NCBI RefSeq assembly: GCF_000222685.1
Contig: NZ_AFWJ01000035.1
Span: 1 to 64,000 of the forward strand
Origin: Vibrio nigripulchritudo ATCC 27043
GTDB lineage: Bacteria > Pseudomonadota > Gammaproteobacteria > Enterobacterales > Vibrionaceae
Length of the DNA: 64,000 nucleotides
Reading direction: 5' to 3'
Below are positions 43,746-55,034 of the stretch, piece after piece (position 1 is the first letter of the stretch; every line of letters begins with the position of its first letter). The position numbers and the translations under genes were made by a program. The notes below the pieces were generated by a model. It worked only from the letters and a program-made list of their open reading frames with translations, was not told the origin of the DNA and searched no databases.

Positions 43746-45724
43746 TGACGATTAAAATACTGCCAGCCAGATTAGCGAACCAAATAGCCGCAGGGGAAGT
43801 GGTAGAACGCCCTGCGTCAGTCGTGAAAGAGTTGGTGGAAAACAGCTTAGATTCAGGAGCCACGCGCATCGATATCGATATCGAAAAGGGCGGTTCTAAG
43901 CTGATTCGTGTTCGGGATAACGGCAAAGGCATTGCCAAAGACGAGCTAGGTTTGGCGTTAAGCCGCCATGCCACGTCAAAGATTCACACCTTGGACGATC
44001 TTGAAGCTATTATGAGCCTGGGGTTTCGTGGTGAAGCACTGGCCAGTATCAGCTCTGTGTCTCGTCTTACCATGACTTCCCGACCTGCTACACAGGATGA
44101 GGCATGGTCTGCGTACAGTGAAGGTCGAGATATGGAAGTAAAACTCCAGCCAACCGCTCATCCAATCGGTACGTCGGTGGAAGTGCTGGATTTGTTCTTC
44201 AATACCCCCGCTCGCCGAAAATTCTTAAGAACAGAAAAAACCGAATTTTCTCATATCGATGAATTGCTTAAGCGCATAGCTCTGAGCCGTTTTGATGTGA
44301 CGATTAATTTGCGTCACAACGGAAAAATGGTGCGTCAGTACCGAGCCGCAAAAACCGAACGACAGACAGAAGCGCGTATTTCAGCAGTTTGTGGCAGTGC
44401 GTTTGTTCGACACATATTGAACATAGAGCTAGAACATCAAGGGTTGAAACTTCACGGTTGGATCACCACTCCCGAAGGTGCACGCCAGCAAAGCGATCTG
44501 CAATATTGTTACGTCAACGGTCGTATGATGAGGGACAAACTCATTAATCACGCGATTCGTCAGAGTTACGAAAACAGCCTGAGCCCAGACCAATTCGCTA
44601 CGTATGTTTTGTTTATTGAGCTGGACCCACATCAGGTGGATGTGAATGTTCATCCTGCCAAGCATGAGGTGCGATTCCACCAAGCCCGTCTGGTTCATGA
44701 CTTTATCTATCAGGCGCTGAGTGATGCTTTGTCTCAAACCGAGTCGATTACTCCCGCTGAGACCCGTGCGTCCGCTTATCATCAGCCCGCGCCCCAGCAG
44801 GATGATCAGCATCGAGTAATGGAAGCCATCGCCAGCACGCCTGCGTATCCGAGAAAAGCAGAGGCTTCTGCTTATGTGCCTCAGGCGTTCACAGACACTC
44901 ACTCCGTGCCTTCACATCATTCCTACTCAGAACCGAAAACTCCGAGCTTGGGCACCCCCCCTTCTTCGCCAGAGCCAACGAATACTGCCCGAAACGAATG
45001 GCAACAGTCTAAGCCTGTTTCTGGTGGAGCGAAGCCCAGAAGCAAAGCAAAGGAAGATGCGCCAACCTGGCAAGAAGTGAGAGCCTATAAAGAGCTGCTG
45101 AAAACACCGGAAGACATTGAACCTGTAGAATCGGTTGGCTCCGATAAGCCTGAAATTCCTAAGAGTCATGTGGTGCTTGGAAAAGCATTTACGGTTGTGG
45201 ATCAGCAGTATCTCCTGATGCAAGCCGAACCTTCCTGCGTTCTTGTGAATTTACCGCGAGCAGAGTGGTACAGAACGCAATCTCAATTGTCTGTGGGACA
45301 TGGTCCGCTCAAAGCTCAACCATTATTAGTGCCGTTATCCATTAAGTTGGATAAGAGCCTGGTAGAACAAGTCTCACAATTTGATACTTTGCTTCAGCAG
45401 CTCGGAATTCAGCTGCGGGAAAAAAATGCTCGCAGTATCATGGTCATGGCGGTTCCCCAACCTCTCAGACAGCAAAACTTACAAATCTTGATACCAGATC
45501 TGTTATCGTATCTGCAGAAACAAACCAATGAGGTTGAAGCAGAGCGGATATCTAAATGGCTTGCGACCGAAGTGACTCAGGTAAAAGATACCTATACCGC
45601 ATCGGAAGCCATTCAATTGATAGCAGATATTGAGAATTTGAGAGCAGGCAAAATGCCAGTCGAGGATCCAGTATTCTGTCAGCCCGTTAACTTCGCTTCA
45701 GCCATTGCAGCAATGAATTCGTGA
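43745..45724 (+). CDS. mutL: DNA mismatch repair protein MutL
   Basis: A 659-residue matchmaker between MutS and MutH/UvrD. The GHKL ATPase is at the N-terminus: [19 protein letters not shown] (motif I), RDNGKGI (motif II), ATSKI and [10 protein letters not shown] (motif III). Then the transducer domain to about 330, a long Ser/Pro/Glu-rich linker (about 340-470) and a C-terminal dimerisation domain. No DQHAxxE endonuclease motif is seen, as expected in an organism with MutH. The ATG overlaps the amiB stop (TAATG) and the end overlaps miaA (TGATG). Confidence 0.97.
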   Translation: MTIKILPARLANQIAAGEVVERPASVVKELVENSLDSGATRIDIDIEKGGSKLIRVRDNGKGIAKDELGLALSRHATSKIHTLDDLEAIMSLGFRGEALASISSVSRLTMTSRPATQDEAWSAYSEGRDMEVKLQPTAHPIGTSVEVLDLFFNTPARRKFLRTEKTEFSHIDELLKRIALSRFDVTINLRHNGKMVRQYRAAKTERQTEARISAVCGSAFVRHILNIELEHQGLKLHGWITTPEGARQQSDLQYCYVNGRMMRDKLINHAIRQSYENSLSPDQFATYVLFIELDPHQVDVNVHPAKHEVRFHQARLVHDFIYQALSDALSQTESITPAETRASAYHQPAPQQDDQHRVMEAIASTPAYPRKAEASAYVPQAFTDTHSVPSHHSYSEPKTPSLGTPPSSPEPTNTARNEWQQSKPVSGGAKPRSKAKEDAPTWQEVRAYKELLKTPEDIEPVESVGSDKPEIPKSHVVLGKAFTVVDQQYLLMQAEPSCVLVNLPRAEWYRTQSQLSVGHGPLKAQPLLVPLSIKLDKSLVEQVSQFDTLLQQLGIQLREKNARSIMVMAVPQPLRQQNLQILIPDLLSYLQKQTNEVEAERISKWLATEVTQVKDTYTASEAIQLIADIENLRAGKMPVEDPVFCQPVNFASAIAAMNS

Positions 45725-46656
45725 TGACAGATAAACTTCCTCTGGCGCTGTTTTTAATGGGGCCAACCGCATCGGGTAAAACCGAAATCGCCATACGTTT
45801 AAGACAAAAATATCCCGTTGAAATCATCAGTGTGGACTCCGCATTGATATACAAAGGGATGGACATTGGCACCGCCAAACCCGATGAGGAAGAGCAGGCG
45901 AAAGCGCCTCATCGCTTGATTGATATATTGGATCCGAGTGAATCGTACTCAGCCGCTGATTTTCGTCGTGATGCGCTTTCAGAAATGAATGAAATTGTCG
46001 CCGCCGGTAAAATTCCGCTCTTGGTTGGCGGAACTATGCTGTATTACAAAGCTCTATTAGAAGGGTTGTCACCTTTGCCTGCGGCAGATCCTGCAATTCG
46101 TCAACAAATAGAGCAAGATGCGTTGACTTTAGGTTGGTCTGCGTTGCACGATCAACTCAAGGATATTGATCCTGTATCAGCGAAGAGAATCCACCCGAAT
46201 GATCCACAAAGATTGTCACGGGCATTGGAAGTTTACAAAATTTCAGGTAAAACTCTTACTGAGCTGACCAAAAAGCAAGGTGAACCCTTGCCATTCCGGG
46301 TTAAGCAATTTGCAATAGCCCCCAAGGAAAGGGCAGAGCTCCACCGCCGTATCGAGCTTCGTTTCGAAAAAATGATCGATGCAGGGTTTGAAGAAGAGGT
46401 TCAGGCGTTATACGCTAGAAAAGATCTTCACCCGGATCTTCCTTCGATTCGATGTGTTGGTTACAGGCAAATGTGGGACTATTTGGATGGGAACTGTACG
46501 TTAGATGAAGCGGTATTTCGCGGAGTCTGTGCAACCCGTCAATTGGCCAAGCGACAGATCACCTGGTTGCGCAGTTGGGATGATTTAACTTGGTTAGATA
46601 GCGAAAACATTGATGAAGCGCTCGAAAGTATGTCAAATGCCATAGCATCTGATTGA
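45724..46656 (+). CDS. miaA: tRNA dimethylallyltransferase MiaA
   Basis: A 310-residue enzyme that prenylates A37 of tRNAs reading U-starting codons. P-loop [14 protein letters not shown] (about 13-26), DMAP-binding and catalytic [17 protein letters not shown] (about 38-54), and [14 protein letters not shown]. The C-terminal part contacts the anticodon loop ([25 protein letters not shown]). The ATG at 45724 shares bases with the mutL stop. In E. coli the miaA-hfq-hflX cluster is co-regulated; the order is the same here. Confidence 0.97.
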   Translation: MTDKLPLALFLMGPTASGKTEIAIRLRQKYPVEIISVDSALIYKGMDIGTAKPDEEEQAKAPHRLIDILDPSESYSAADFRRDALSEMNEIVAAGKIPLLVGGTMLYYKALLEGLSPLPAADPAIRQQIEQDALTLGWSALHDQLKDIDPVSAKRIHPNDPQRLSRALEVYKISGKTLTELTKKQGEPLPFRVKQFAIAPKERAELHRRIELRFEKMIDAGFEEEVQALYARKDLHPDLPSIRCVGYRQMWDYLDGNCTLDEAVFRGVCATRQLAKRQITWLRSWDDLTWLDSENIDEALESMSNAIASD

Positions 46657-46746
46657 CTTGACTGTGTATAATGTGATCGTTTTTGCGCATTTTTTTCATT
46701 TAGCTCGGATGCAAAAACAGCTCTCTGAATAGCTAAATAAAACTAA

Positions 46747-47040
<294 letters not shown>

Positions 47041-47066
47041 TAGTACTTTAGTAAGGAGTTGAGTGC

Positions 47067-48356
47067 TTGTTTGACCGTTATGAAGCCGGTGAACAGGCTG
47101 TACTTGTTCATATCAACTTCACGCAAGAAGGTGAATGGGAAGATCTAGCTGAATGTGAAATGCTAGTGACGTCCGCAGGGGTTGAAGTTTTGCAGGTTGT
47201 TACCGGCAGTCGTCAATCCCCTCACCCTAAATACTATGTCGGGGAGGGTAAAGCTCAGGAAATCGCTCAGGCAGTGAAAAGCTCCGGAGCTGAGATCGTG
47301 ATCTTTAACCACTCCCTTTCTCCTGCCCAAGAACGAAATCTTGAACATCTTTTCAAATGTCGGGTCTTAGATCGTACTGGTCTGATTCTGGATATTTTCG
47401 CCCAACGCGCTCGTACTCACGAAGGTAAACTGCAAGTTGAACTGGCACAGTTGCGCCACATTTCAACGCGCTTAATTCGTGGTTGGACGCACTTGGAGCG
47501 TCAGAAAGGGGGGATAGGTTTACGTGGACCAGGTGAAACTCAGTTAGAAACTGACCGACGGTTGTTGCGTGATCGTATCAAAGCCATTCTCCGAAGGCTG
47601 GAGAAGGTTGCTAAACAGCGTGAACAAGGTCGCCGAGCTCGTAATCGCGCAGAAATCCCAACCATCTCGTTAGTGGGTTACACCAACGCAGGTAAATCAA
47701 CCTTGTTTAACCGAATCACGGAAGCGGGTGTATACGCAGCGGATCAGCTGTTTGCTACATTGGACCCTACGCTACGTAAGATAGAGTTAAGCGACGTTGG
47801 TACAGCGATTCTCGCGGATACTGTTGGATTTATCCGACATTTACCCCACGATCTGGTTGCTGCATTTAAAGCCACACTTCAGGAAACGCAAGAAGCTGAC
47901 ATTTTGTTACATGTTGTCGATGCCAGTGATGAGCGTTTTCGTGAGAATATTCAAGCTGTACATGACGTGCTAGAAGAGATTGACGCACACGAAGTGCCCA
48001 CTCTTGTCGTGATGAACAAGATTGACAATATGGAAGGTCAACAACCCAGAATTGAATACGATGATGAGGGGATGCCTCAGCGCGTTTGGGTTTCAGCTAT
48101 GGAAGGTGTAGGTATTGAACTGCTGTTTGAAGCGCTGACTCAGCGTTTAGCAAGTCAAATGGTTCAGTATCAGCTTCGGATTCCACCTCAATATCAGGGC
48201 AGATTCCGTAGTACTTTCTTCCAATTGAAAAGTATTCAACAAGAGGCGTATGATGAGCAAGGCAATTTGCTGATCGATGTCCGAATGCAACAAGTAGATT
48301 GGTCTAGACTAGAAAAAAGAGAAGGGGCAGTTTTAGGTGACTTTATAGTTACTTAA
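47067..48356 (+). CDS. hflX: Ribosome-associated GTPase HflX
   Basis: A 429-residue GTPase that splits or rescues stalled 70S ribosomes. HflX domain 1-200 (nucleotide-binding, with GEGKAQEIAQ and GGIGLRGPGETQLETDRR), a coiled linker (about 160-190), and G domain (about 200-365: G1 GYTNAGKSTLFN, G3 DTVGFI, G4 MNKID). The start is TTG at 47067, preceded by AAGGAG at 8 bases. It lies 26 bp after hfq and 45 bp before hflK, so hfq-hflX-hflK-hflC are probably one transcript. Confidence 0.96.
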   Translation: MFDRYEAGEQAVLVHINFTQEGEWEDLAECEMLVTSAGVEVLQVVTGSRQSPHPKYYVGEGKAQEIAQAVKSSGAEIVIFNHSLSPAQERNLEHLFKCRVLDRTGLILDIFAQRARTHEGKLQVELAQLRHISTRLIRGWTHLERQKGGIGLRGPGETQLETDRRLLRDRIKAILRRLEKVAKQREQGRRARNRAEIPTISLVGYTNAGKSTLFNRITEAGVYAADQLFATLDPTLRKIELSDVGTAILADTVGFIRHLPHDLVAAFKATLQETQEADILLHVVDASDERFRENIQAVHDVLEEIDAHEVPTLVVMNKIDNMEGQQPRIEYDDEGMPQRVWVSAMEGVGIELLFEALTQRLASQMVQYQLRIPPQYQGRFRSTFFQLKSIQQEAYDEQGNLLIDVRMQQVDWSRLEKREGAVLGDFIVT

Positions 48357-48401
48357 AGGACTGCTACAGTATAACGTCATATCAAATGATGGAGCTTTCT
48401 A

Positions 48402-49583
48402 ATGGCGTGGAATGAGCCTGGAAATAACAACGGCGATAATGGCCGCGATAAAGACCCTTGGGGGAATAATAATCGTGGTCGTGATCAAGGTCCGCCAGAT
48501 TTAGATGAAGTATTTAATAAGCTGAGTCAGAAGCTGGGTGGAAAGTTTGGTAAGCGCGGGGGCAACGGAGCCTCAATCGGTGGCGGTGGTGCTATCGGAT
48601 TGGGTTTGATTGCAGTTGTTGCCATCGTGATTTGGGTAGTGTCAGGTTTCTACACCGTAGGTGAAGCAGAGCGTTCTGTTGTGCTGCGCTTGGGTAAAGA
48701 AGACCGAATCGAAGGTCCGGGTCTTAAATGGCACCCTAAGTTCATCGATACCTATGAGCTTGTTAATGTACAAGCGATTCGTTCACTACGCGCATCAGGC
48801 TTGATGCTGACTAAAGATGAGAACGTAGTAACGGTTGAAATGGGTGTTCAGTACCGAGTTTCTGACCCATACAAATACCTATACACAGTAACAAATGCAG
48901 ACGACAGCTTACGCCAAGCGACTGACTCTGCACTTCGCGCCGTGATTGGTGACTCTTTGATGGATAGCATTCTGACGAGTGGTCGTCAGCAGATTCGTCA
49001 AAGCACGCAAGACACATTGAACCGCATCATTGATGGTTACGATATGGGTATCGTAGTCGTGGATGTGAACTTCCAGTCTGCACGTCCGCCAGAGCAAGTA
49101 AAAGATGCATTTGATGATGCTATCGCGGCTCGTGAGGATGAGGAGCGTTTTGTTCGTGAAGCAGAAGCTTACAAAAACGAAATTCTTCCTAAAGCAACAG
49201 GTCGTGCTGAGCGTCTGAAGAAAGAAGCTTTGGGTTACTCTGAGCGTACAGTAAACGAAGCACTTGGTCAGGTTGCACAGTTTGAGAAACTGCTTCCTGA
49301 ATACCAGGCCGCTCCTGAAGTTACACGTAACCGTCTATACCTAGACACAATGGAAGAAGTGTACACCAGTACTTCAAAAGTGCTGATCGACTCTGAATCC
49401 AGCGGCAATCTGCTTTACCTGCCAATCGACAAGATTACTGGTCAGGCAGCGGACACCACTAATACGAAACGTAAAGCGAAATCAACATCAGCATATGATC
49501 AGATTGAATTGGAATCAGAGCGTACTGATACCTCATCATCTACGCAATCTCGCTCAACTGGCTCACGTCAAGGGAGATACTAA
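48402..49583 (+). CDS. hflK: FtsH-modulating SPFH protein HflK
   Basis: A 393-residue inner-membrane protein that, with HflC, forms a cage around the FtsH protease. The N-terminal 60 residues are Gly/Asn/Asp-rich (NNNGDNGRDKDPWGNNN), TM is about 66-87 (ggGAIGLGLIAVVAIVIWVVSG), then the SPFH domain (about 92-260) and a helical coiled coil. The C-tail is Ser/Thr-rich. Two bases separate it from hflC. It is related to, but distinct from, the orphan SPFH gene at 24.3 kb. Confidence 0.96.
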   Translation: MAWNEPGNNNGDNGRDKDPWGNNNRGRDQGPPDLDEVFNKLSQKLGGKFGKRGGNGASIGGGGAIGLGLIAVVAIVIWVVSGFYTVGEAERSVVLRLGKEDRIEGPGLKWHPKFIDTYELVNVQAIRSLRASGLMLTKDENVVTVEMGVQYRVSDPYKYLYTVTNADDSLRQATDSALRAVIGDSLMDSILTSGRQQIRQSTQDTLNRIIDGYDMGIVVVDVNFQSARPPEQVKDAFDDAIAAREDEERFVREAEAYKNEILPKATGRAERLKKEALGYSERTVNEALGQVAQFEKLLPEYQAAPEVTRNRLYLDTMEEVYTSTSKVLIDSESSGNLLYLPIDKITGQAADTTNTKRKAKSTSAYDQIELESERTDTSSSTQSRSTGSRQGRY

Positions 49584-49585
49584 TT

Positions 49586-50629
49586 ATGCGTAAATTAATG
49601 ATCCCAGTATTGGTTGTTGTTCTGGCGCTGTTTTTAATGTCCGTATTCGTTATACCTGAAGGCGAAAAAGGTATTGTTATCCGCTTCGGGGAAGTGCAAA
49701 AAGACGTTAAAACCGAAACCGTGGTTGAAGACGGCGTTGAAACAACGGTGGATGTTCTGGATGAGAACGGTCAGCCTATTATCATCTCTAAGATCTACGA
49801 ACCTGGCTTGCACTTCAAACTGCCTTTGTTTGATCGTGTGAAGCGATTGGATGCTCGTATTCAAACGATGGATGGTCGTGCAGACCGTTTCGTAACATCT
49901 GAGAAAAAAGACGTTATCATCGATTCCTACGTGAAGTGGAAGATCCAAGACTTTGGACAATACTACCTGGCGACAGGCGGTGGCGATTCACTGACGGCAC
50001 AAGCACTACTTGAGCGTAAAGTGACAGACGTACTTCGTGCAGAAATCGGTTCCCGTGAAATCAAGCAGATCGTATCTGGTCCACGAAATAACGACGTGCT
50101 ACCTGAAGACGTAAACAGCGAAGAGCTCTCTACCGAAGCTGCGAAGCAAGCGCTAGAGATTGACGGTGAGCGTGACAAGATCATGGCTGACGTACTTAGC
50201 GAGACTCGCATCAGTGCTCTGAGTGACTTGGGTATTGAAGTGGTTGACTTCCGAATGAAGAAAATCAACCTTCCTGACGAAATCAGTGAGTCTATCTACC
50301 GTCGTATGCGTGCAGAACGTGAATCTGTCGCGCGTAAGCACCGTTCGCAAGGTCGTGAGAAAGCGGAAGTTATTCGTGCTCAAGCTGAGCTAGAAGTAGC
50401 TACGCTACTGGCTGAAGCTGATAAGACGGCTCGTGTAACACGAGGTGAAGCTGACGCTCGTGCCGCGAAGATCTACTCGGATTCTTACGGTAAAGATCCT
50501 GAATTCTTTAGCTTCCTTCGTTCACTGAATGCTTACGAAAAATCATTCGGCAGCAAGAGCGACATCCTTGTACTTGACCCGAACAGTGAGTTCTTTAAGT
50601 ACATGAACGACGCTAAAGGCGCAAACTAA
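49586..50629 (+). CDS. hflC: FtsH-modulating SPFH protein HflC
   Basis: A 347-residue partner of HflK. TM anchor at 3-22 (KLMIPVLVVVLALFLMSVFV), SPFH domain (about 25-215, with EGEKGIVIRFGEVQ and EPGLHFKLPLFDRVKRLDARIQT), then an Ala/Glu/Arg-rich helix (RSQGREKAEVIRAQAELEVA) and a C-terminal segment. An extra loop (VKTETVVEDGVETTVDVLDENGQ, about 40-62) is seen between strands. The terminator follows immediately. Confidence 0.96.
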   Translation: MRKLMIPVLVVVLALFLMSVFVIPEGEKGIVIRFGEVQKDVKTETVVEDGVETTVDVLDENGQPIIISKIYEPGLHFKLPLFDRVKRLDARIQTMDGRADRFVTSEKKDVIIDSYVKWKIQDFGQYYLATGGGDSLTAQALLERKVTDVLRAEIGSREIKQIVSGPRNNDVLPEDVNSEELSTEAAKQALEIDGERDKIMADVLSETRISALSDLGIEVVDFRMKKINLPDEISESIYRRMRAERESVARKHRSQGREKAEVIRAQAELEVATLLAEADKTARVTRGEADARAAKIYSDSYGKDPEFFSFLRSLNAYEKSFGSKSDILVLDPNSEFFKYMNDAKGAN

Positions 50630-50632
50630 TCG

Positions 50633-50656
50633 AAAAGCCCCGAAAGGGGCTTTTTT
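50633..50656 (+). terminator. Terminator of the hfq-hflXKC unit
   Basis: AAAAGCCCC, a GAAA tetraloop, GGGGCTTTTTT. Confidence 0.92.
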
Positions 50657-50685
50657 ACATCTACTCAATTTTACCTATACATCAC

Positions 50686-50871
50686 ATGTCTGATTCATTA
50701 TGGCTAGCACTGGGATTGGTGCTGATTCTTGAAGGTCTGGGACCGCTCATTGCACCAAAAGGCTGGCGCAACATGATACAGGAGCTGAGCAGCCAGCCCG
50801 ACAATCAACTCAGAAGAATCGGTGGGTGCCTTGTAGTCGCAGGTGCTGTGATTGCATATGTATTTAGTTAA
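50686..50871 (+). CDS. yjeT: DUF2065-family small membrane protein (YjeT)
   Basis: A 61-residue protein with two TM helices (about 3-22 and 44-60) joined by a short basic loop (PKGWRNMIQELS, then DNQLRRIGG). It matches E. coli YjeT in length, motifs (LGLVLILEGLGPLIAPKGWR) and position, between hflC and purA. Function unknown. The start ATG lacks a clear ribosome binding site. Confidence 0.88.
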   Translation: MSDSLWLALGLVLILEGLGPLIAPKGWRNMIQELSSQPDNQLRRIGGCLVVAGAVIAYVFS

Positions 50872-51054
50872 GCTTTGAATAAATAGAGCTAAATACACAA
50901 CAGATATTCGCTCTAATTTAAGGTGTTTTGCTGCCTTCCCACCCGATTCTTCCACTATTATTCCTTGCGCTACATACCCTTACATAAGTGTTTCACTTTT
51001 ATGCTTAAAAAATGACTGCATCTTTTATTCGTAGGTGCTAGAATCCATTTTTAA

Positions 51055-52392
<1,338 letters not shown>

Positions 52393-52417
52393 TCTTTTGA
52401 TTGATTTGAATTTTAAG

Positions 52418-52445
52418 TGCCAGCTCTTCGGAGCTGGCATTTTTT
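52418..52445 (+). terminator. Terminator of purA
   Basis: TGCCAGCTC, a TTCG tetraloop, GAGCTGGCA and TTTTTT. Confidence 0.92.
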
Positions 52446-52533
52446 GTTTGTACCTTTGCATTTCTCTTTAGAATTTTCTTTCTAGCAATATCGCACTGCT
52501 TAGATTACTTTTTATTCATTGTCTGGCAAAATA

Positions 52534-52584
52534 TTGCCAAAGATCGGCAATACTTGGCTAAAGAGTTAGCAATCTTTGCCGATA
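52534..52584. repeat. Dyad-rich segment upstream of motX
   Basis: TTGCCAAAGATCGGCAA (52534-52550) is an interrupted palindrome. GCAATCTTTGCCGATA (52569-52584) repeats its GCAAAGAT element in inverse orientation. This lies 30-80 bp before motX and may be an operator. Confidence 0.5.
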
Positions 52585-52615
52585 CAAAAGCACGGTATGA
52601 ATAAAGAGTGCGATT

Positions 52616-53254
52616 ATGAAACTACGAGCTGTCACAGCTTCGTTGATTCTCGCCCTGTGTACCCGAGTGGGGTTAGCCAATGCGGATAGCCACATCGGTG
52701 GACCAGTGCCAGTCTACACGGAAGCTGAGCTGATCAATCTGATTGAAAAGAACAAACATCTCGAACGAGTTAAAGCAGATAGCTGCCAGCTTGTAGAAGA
52801 TATCGTTGCTCGTGCGACACGGATCAGCCTGCCTGCTTACGAATTTTTGTACGGTGATATGTTAGCCTGGGGTGTGTGTGTCGACCAAGATGTGGAGCTT
52901 GGGCTCTACTACATGGAAAATGCAGCGCATCAAGGTTTACCTGCGGCACTTGAACAAATAGGCCGATACTATTCGCGTGGAACTCTGGTTCAGCAAGACA
53001 AAGAGCGTGCGATTCCCTATTTGCGGGAAGCTGCCTCCATGGGCAACATCAATGCGCGAATTCATTTAGCCGAATTATTGCTTCGTGATTATGGTAGCCC
53101 TCTGGATTATGAAGATGCCTATCGCTGGCTATACAACTCAGTGACACCGGATAAAAGGCAACATCGCCGAATCTCCATGCTAAGGCAGGGATTGGAGCAG
53201 AGGATGCCAGAAAATATCATTGCCAGAGCCAAACGGCGTTCTACCTTCTGGTAA
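52616..53254 (+). CDS. motX: Sodium-driven flagellar motor protein MotX
   Basis: A 212-residue periplasmic T-ring component that, with MotY, keeps the PomAB stator at the polar flagellar motor. Signal peptide 1-23 (cleavage near ANA-DSH). Two or three Sel1-like repeats are seen at about 73-160 (EFLYGDMLAWGVCVDQDVELGLYYMENAAHQG, then AALEQIGRYYSRGTLVQQD). Cys57 and Cys92 can form a disulfide. C-terminal basic ...RAKRRSTFW. The purA-motX order matches V. cholerae. Confidence 0.93.
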   Translation: MKLRAVTASLILALCTRVGLANADSHIGGPVPVYTEAELINLIEKNKHLERVKADSCQLVEDIVARATRISLPAYEFLYGDMLAWGVCVDQDVELGLYYMENAAHQGLPAALEQIGRYYSRGTLVQQDKERAIPYLREAASMGNINARIHLAELLLRDYGSPLDYEDAYRWLYNSVTPDKRQHRRISMLRQGLEQRMPENIIARAKRRSTFW

Positions 53255-53261
53255 AAACACA

Positions 53262-53285
53262 AATGCCCCGACAAGTCGGGGCATT
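53262..53285. terminator. Bidirectional terminator motX / hmp
   Basis: AATGCCCCGAC and GTCGGGGCATT form an 11-bp stem with two loop bases (effective loop 4). Confidence 0.85.
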
Positions 53286-53301
53286 GTTATTTTTATTGTT
53301 T

Positions 53302-54474
53302 TTACAGCACTTTATGAGGACCAAAGCATTCGTAATGAATACGGTCTTTGGATACACCTAATTCTAAAAGCTGGTTGGCGACAAACTGCATAAACCCAAC
53401 GGGTCCGCAGAAGTAAAAGTCAGTTTCTTTCCAGTTGATTCGCTCTTTAATCTGCTCAAGCTGCATCAACCCTTCTTGTACGCCTGCTTCCCCTTTATGT
53501 TCTCTATACCAGTTGAATTGGTTCACAAGGTCATATTGCTTCTCCAGTTCATCTATTCGATCAGAAAATGCATGATGCTCTTTGTTTTCTGCTGCATGTA
53601 TCCAGTGGATAGGGGCTTCATGAATACCAGTAATGGACTCCATCATGGAAAGCAGTGGAGTGATACCGACACCCGCAGAGATCAGTGCTACTGGAGTAAA
53701 TTTATCACTGGTGAAAAAGAAGTCACCACAAGGCGGAGCCAGTCGAACAGAGTCACCGACTGTTAGGTGATCATGCAAGTAGTTGGAGACAACACCCTCA
53801 GATTCACGTTTGACTGAGATGCGATACTCTCTGCCATTTGGTGCATCAGACAGGCTGTATTGTCTGATTTCTTGGTACTCAAATTGTTCAGGAGTTAGGT
53901 AGATACCGACGTATTGACCTGGAATGTAATCAACAACGGGTTGTTGATCTTTTGGTTCGAATACGAAACTCGTGATGACTTCGCTCTCCTGGCGCTTCTC
54001 TTTAAGTACGAATTCTCTTGTTCCTCGCCATCCACCTGTTTGGCTTTCTGTCTCTGAGTAAATGGTTTCTTCACGATCAATAAATACCTGAGCAAGCAAC
54101 CCATAGGCCTCTCCCCACGCTTCCAGCACTTCTTGTCCCGGTGCGAACAACTCGTCAATGGTCGCTAGCAGGTGACCACCGACGATCTGATATTGATCTG
54201 CGGTGATGTTAAAACTGGTGTGCTTCTGCGCGATTTTTTCTACGACAGGGAGTAAAACTTCAATGTTATCGATATTGGCAGCGTAGCCATGAACAGCATT
54301 GAAAAGCGCTTCTCTCTGAGCCCCGTTTTGCTGGTGAGTCAGGTTAAAAATGTCTTTCAATTCAGGGTTATGATTAAACATACGATCATAGAAGTGAGCG
54401 GTGAGTTTAGGACCTGTTTCGGCGAGAAGTGGTGCGGTGGATTTTACGATATCTATGGTTGATTGCTTGAGCAT
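53302..54474 (-). CDS. hmp: Flavohemoglobin, nitric oxide dioxygenase
   Basis: A 390-residue enzyme that converts NO and O2 to nitrate. Globin domain 1-135 with proximal His85 (KHTSFNI), distal Tyr29 (HFYDRMF) and Gln53. FAD domain about 150-260 ([16 protein letters not shown]). NAD domain about 265-390 ([24 protein letters not shown]). It is divergent from nsrR, the NO-sensing repressor, with two NsrR-box matches in the 108-bp gap. No other NO-detoxification gene is adjacent. Confidence 0.97.
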   Translation of the reverse strand: MLKQSTIDIVKSTAPLLAETGPKLTAHFYDRMFNHNPELKDIFNLTHQQNGAQREALFNAVHGYAANIDNIEVLLPVVEKIAQKHTSFNITADQYQIVGGHLLATIDELFAPGQEVLEAWGEAYGLLAQVFIDREETIYSETESQTGGWRGTREFVLKEKRQESEVITSFVFEPKDQQPVVDYIPGQYVGIYLTPEQFEYQEIRQYSLSDAPNGREYRISVKRESEGVVSNYLHDHLTVGDSVRLAPPCGDFFFTSDKFTPVALISAGVGITPLLSMMESITGIHEAPIHWIHAAENKEHHAFSDRIDELEKQYDLVNQFNWYREHKGEAGVQEGLMQLEQIKERINWKETDFYFCGPVGFMQFVANQLLELGVSKDRIHYECFGPHKVL

Positions 54475-54491
54475 TTGGGCTTCCTATTTTA

Positions 54492-54514
54492 AACATGTAT
54501 TTATAATGCATGTT
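54492..54514. promoter_or_regulatory. NsrR box 1
   Basis: AACATGTATTT, one base, TAATGCATGTT: an 11-1-11 inverted repeat close to the NsrR consensus halves AAGATGCATTT and AAATGCATCTT. Between hmp and nsrR. Confidence 0.8.
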
Positions 54515-54516
54515 TT

Positions 54517-54539
54517 AAGTTGTATCTAAAATATATCTT
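54517..54539. promoter_or_regulatory. NsrR box 2
   Basis: AAGTTGTATCT, one base, AAATATATCTT: second 11-1-11 site two bases after the first. Confidence 0.65.
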
Positions 54540-54582
54540 TTAGTCAATGGAAGTTTTACAATTCACGGAGGAGGAATTCGCA

Positions 54583-55005
54583 TTGCAGTTAACAAACTTT
54601 ACCGACTTCGGAATTCGCGCGTTGATCTATTTGGCGTCGCTTCCAAGTGGCGAACTCACCAGCATTCAGAAAGTTAGTGATACCTTTGATGTTTCTAAAA
54701 ACCACATGGTTAAAATCATCAATAAACTTGGTCAGCTTGGCTATGTGAAAACGGTCAGGGGTAAGAACGGAGGAATATGCCTTGGTCGACCCGCTGAAAC
54801 CATTTTAATTGGAAACGTGATTCGGGACATCGAACCGCTGGATGTGGTGAACTGTGCGCCTGAGTTTTGTCATATCACGCCTGCCTGTAAGTTAAAGGCA
54901 CACCTTGCCAGAGCGAAACTGGCTTTTTTGGCAGAGCTCGATCACTGCACGATTGCAGATATGCTGACAGACAACTCGGAATTGTTGATTTTGCTAAAAA
55001 GATAG
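54583..55005 (+). CDS. nsrR: Nitric-oxide-sensing Rrf2 repressor NsrR
   Basis: A 140-residue iron-sulfur repressor. The start is TTG at 54583, 8 bases after GGAGGAGG; this gives the conserved N-terminus [20 protein letters not shown]. The winged helix is about 1-75 ([28 protein letters not shown]). Three Cys bind the cluster ([13 protein letters not shown], about 90-102). NO destroys the cluster and frees the boxes upstream of hmp and of this gene. An alternative longer frame from 54547 reads through the ribosome binding site and is rejected. Confidence 0.95.
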   Translation: MQLTNFTDFGIRALIYLASLPSGELTSIQKVSDTFDVSKNHMVKIINKLGQLGYVKTVRGKNGGICLGRPAETILIGNVIRDIEPLDVVNCAPEFCHITPACKLKAHLARAKLAFLAELDHCTIADMLTDNSELLILLKR

Positions 55006-55034
55006 GCGCACTGGAAAAGTGCGCCTAAAGAGAG

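Noticed and set aside
52520-52550. Sigma-54 promoter TGGCAAAATATTGCC before motX
   Set aside because: The spacing between GG and GC is one base too short.
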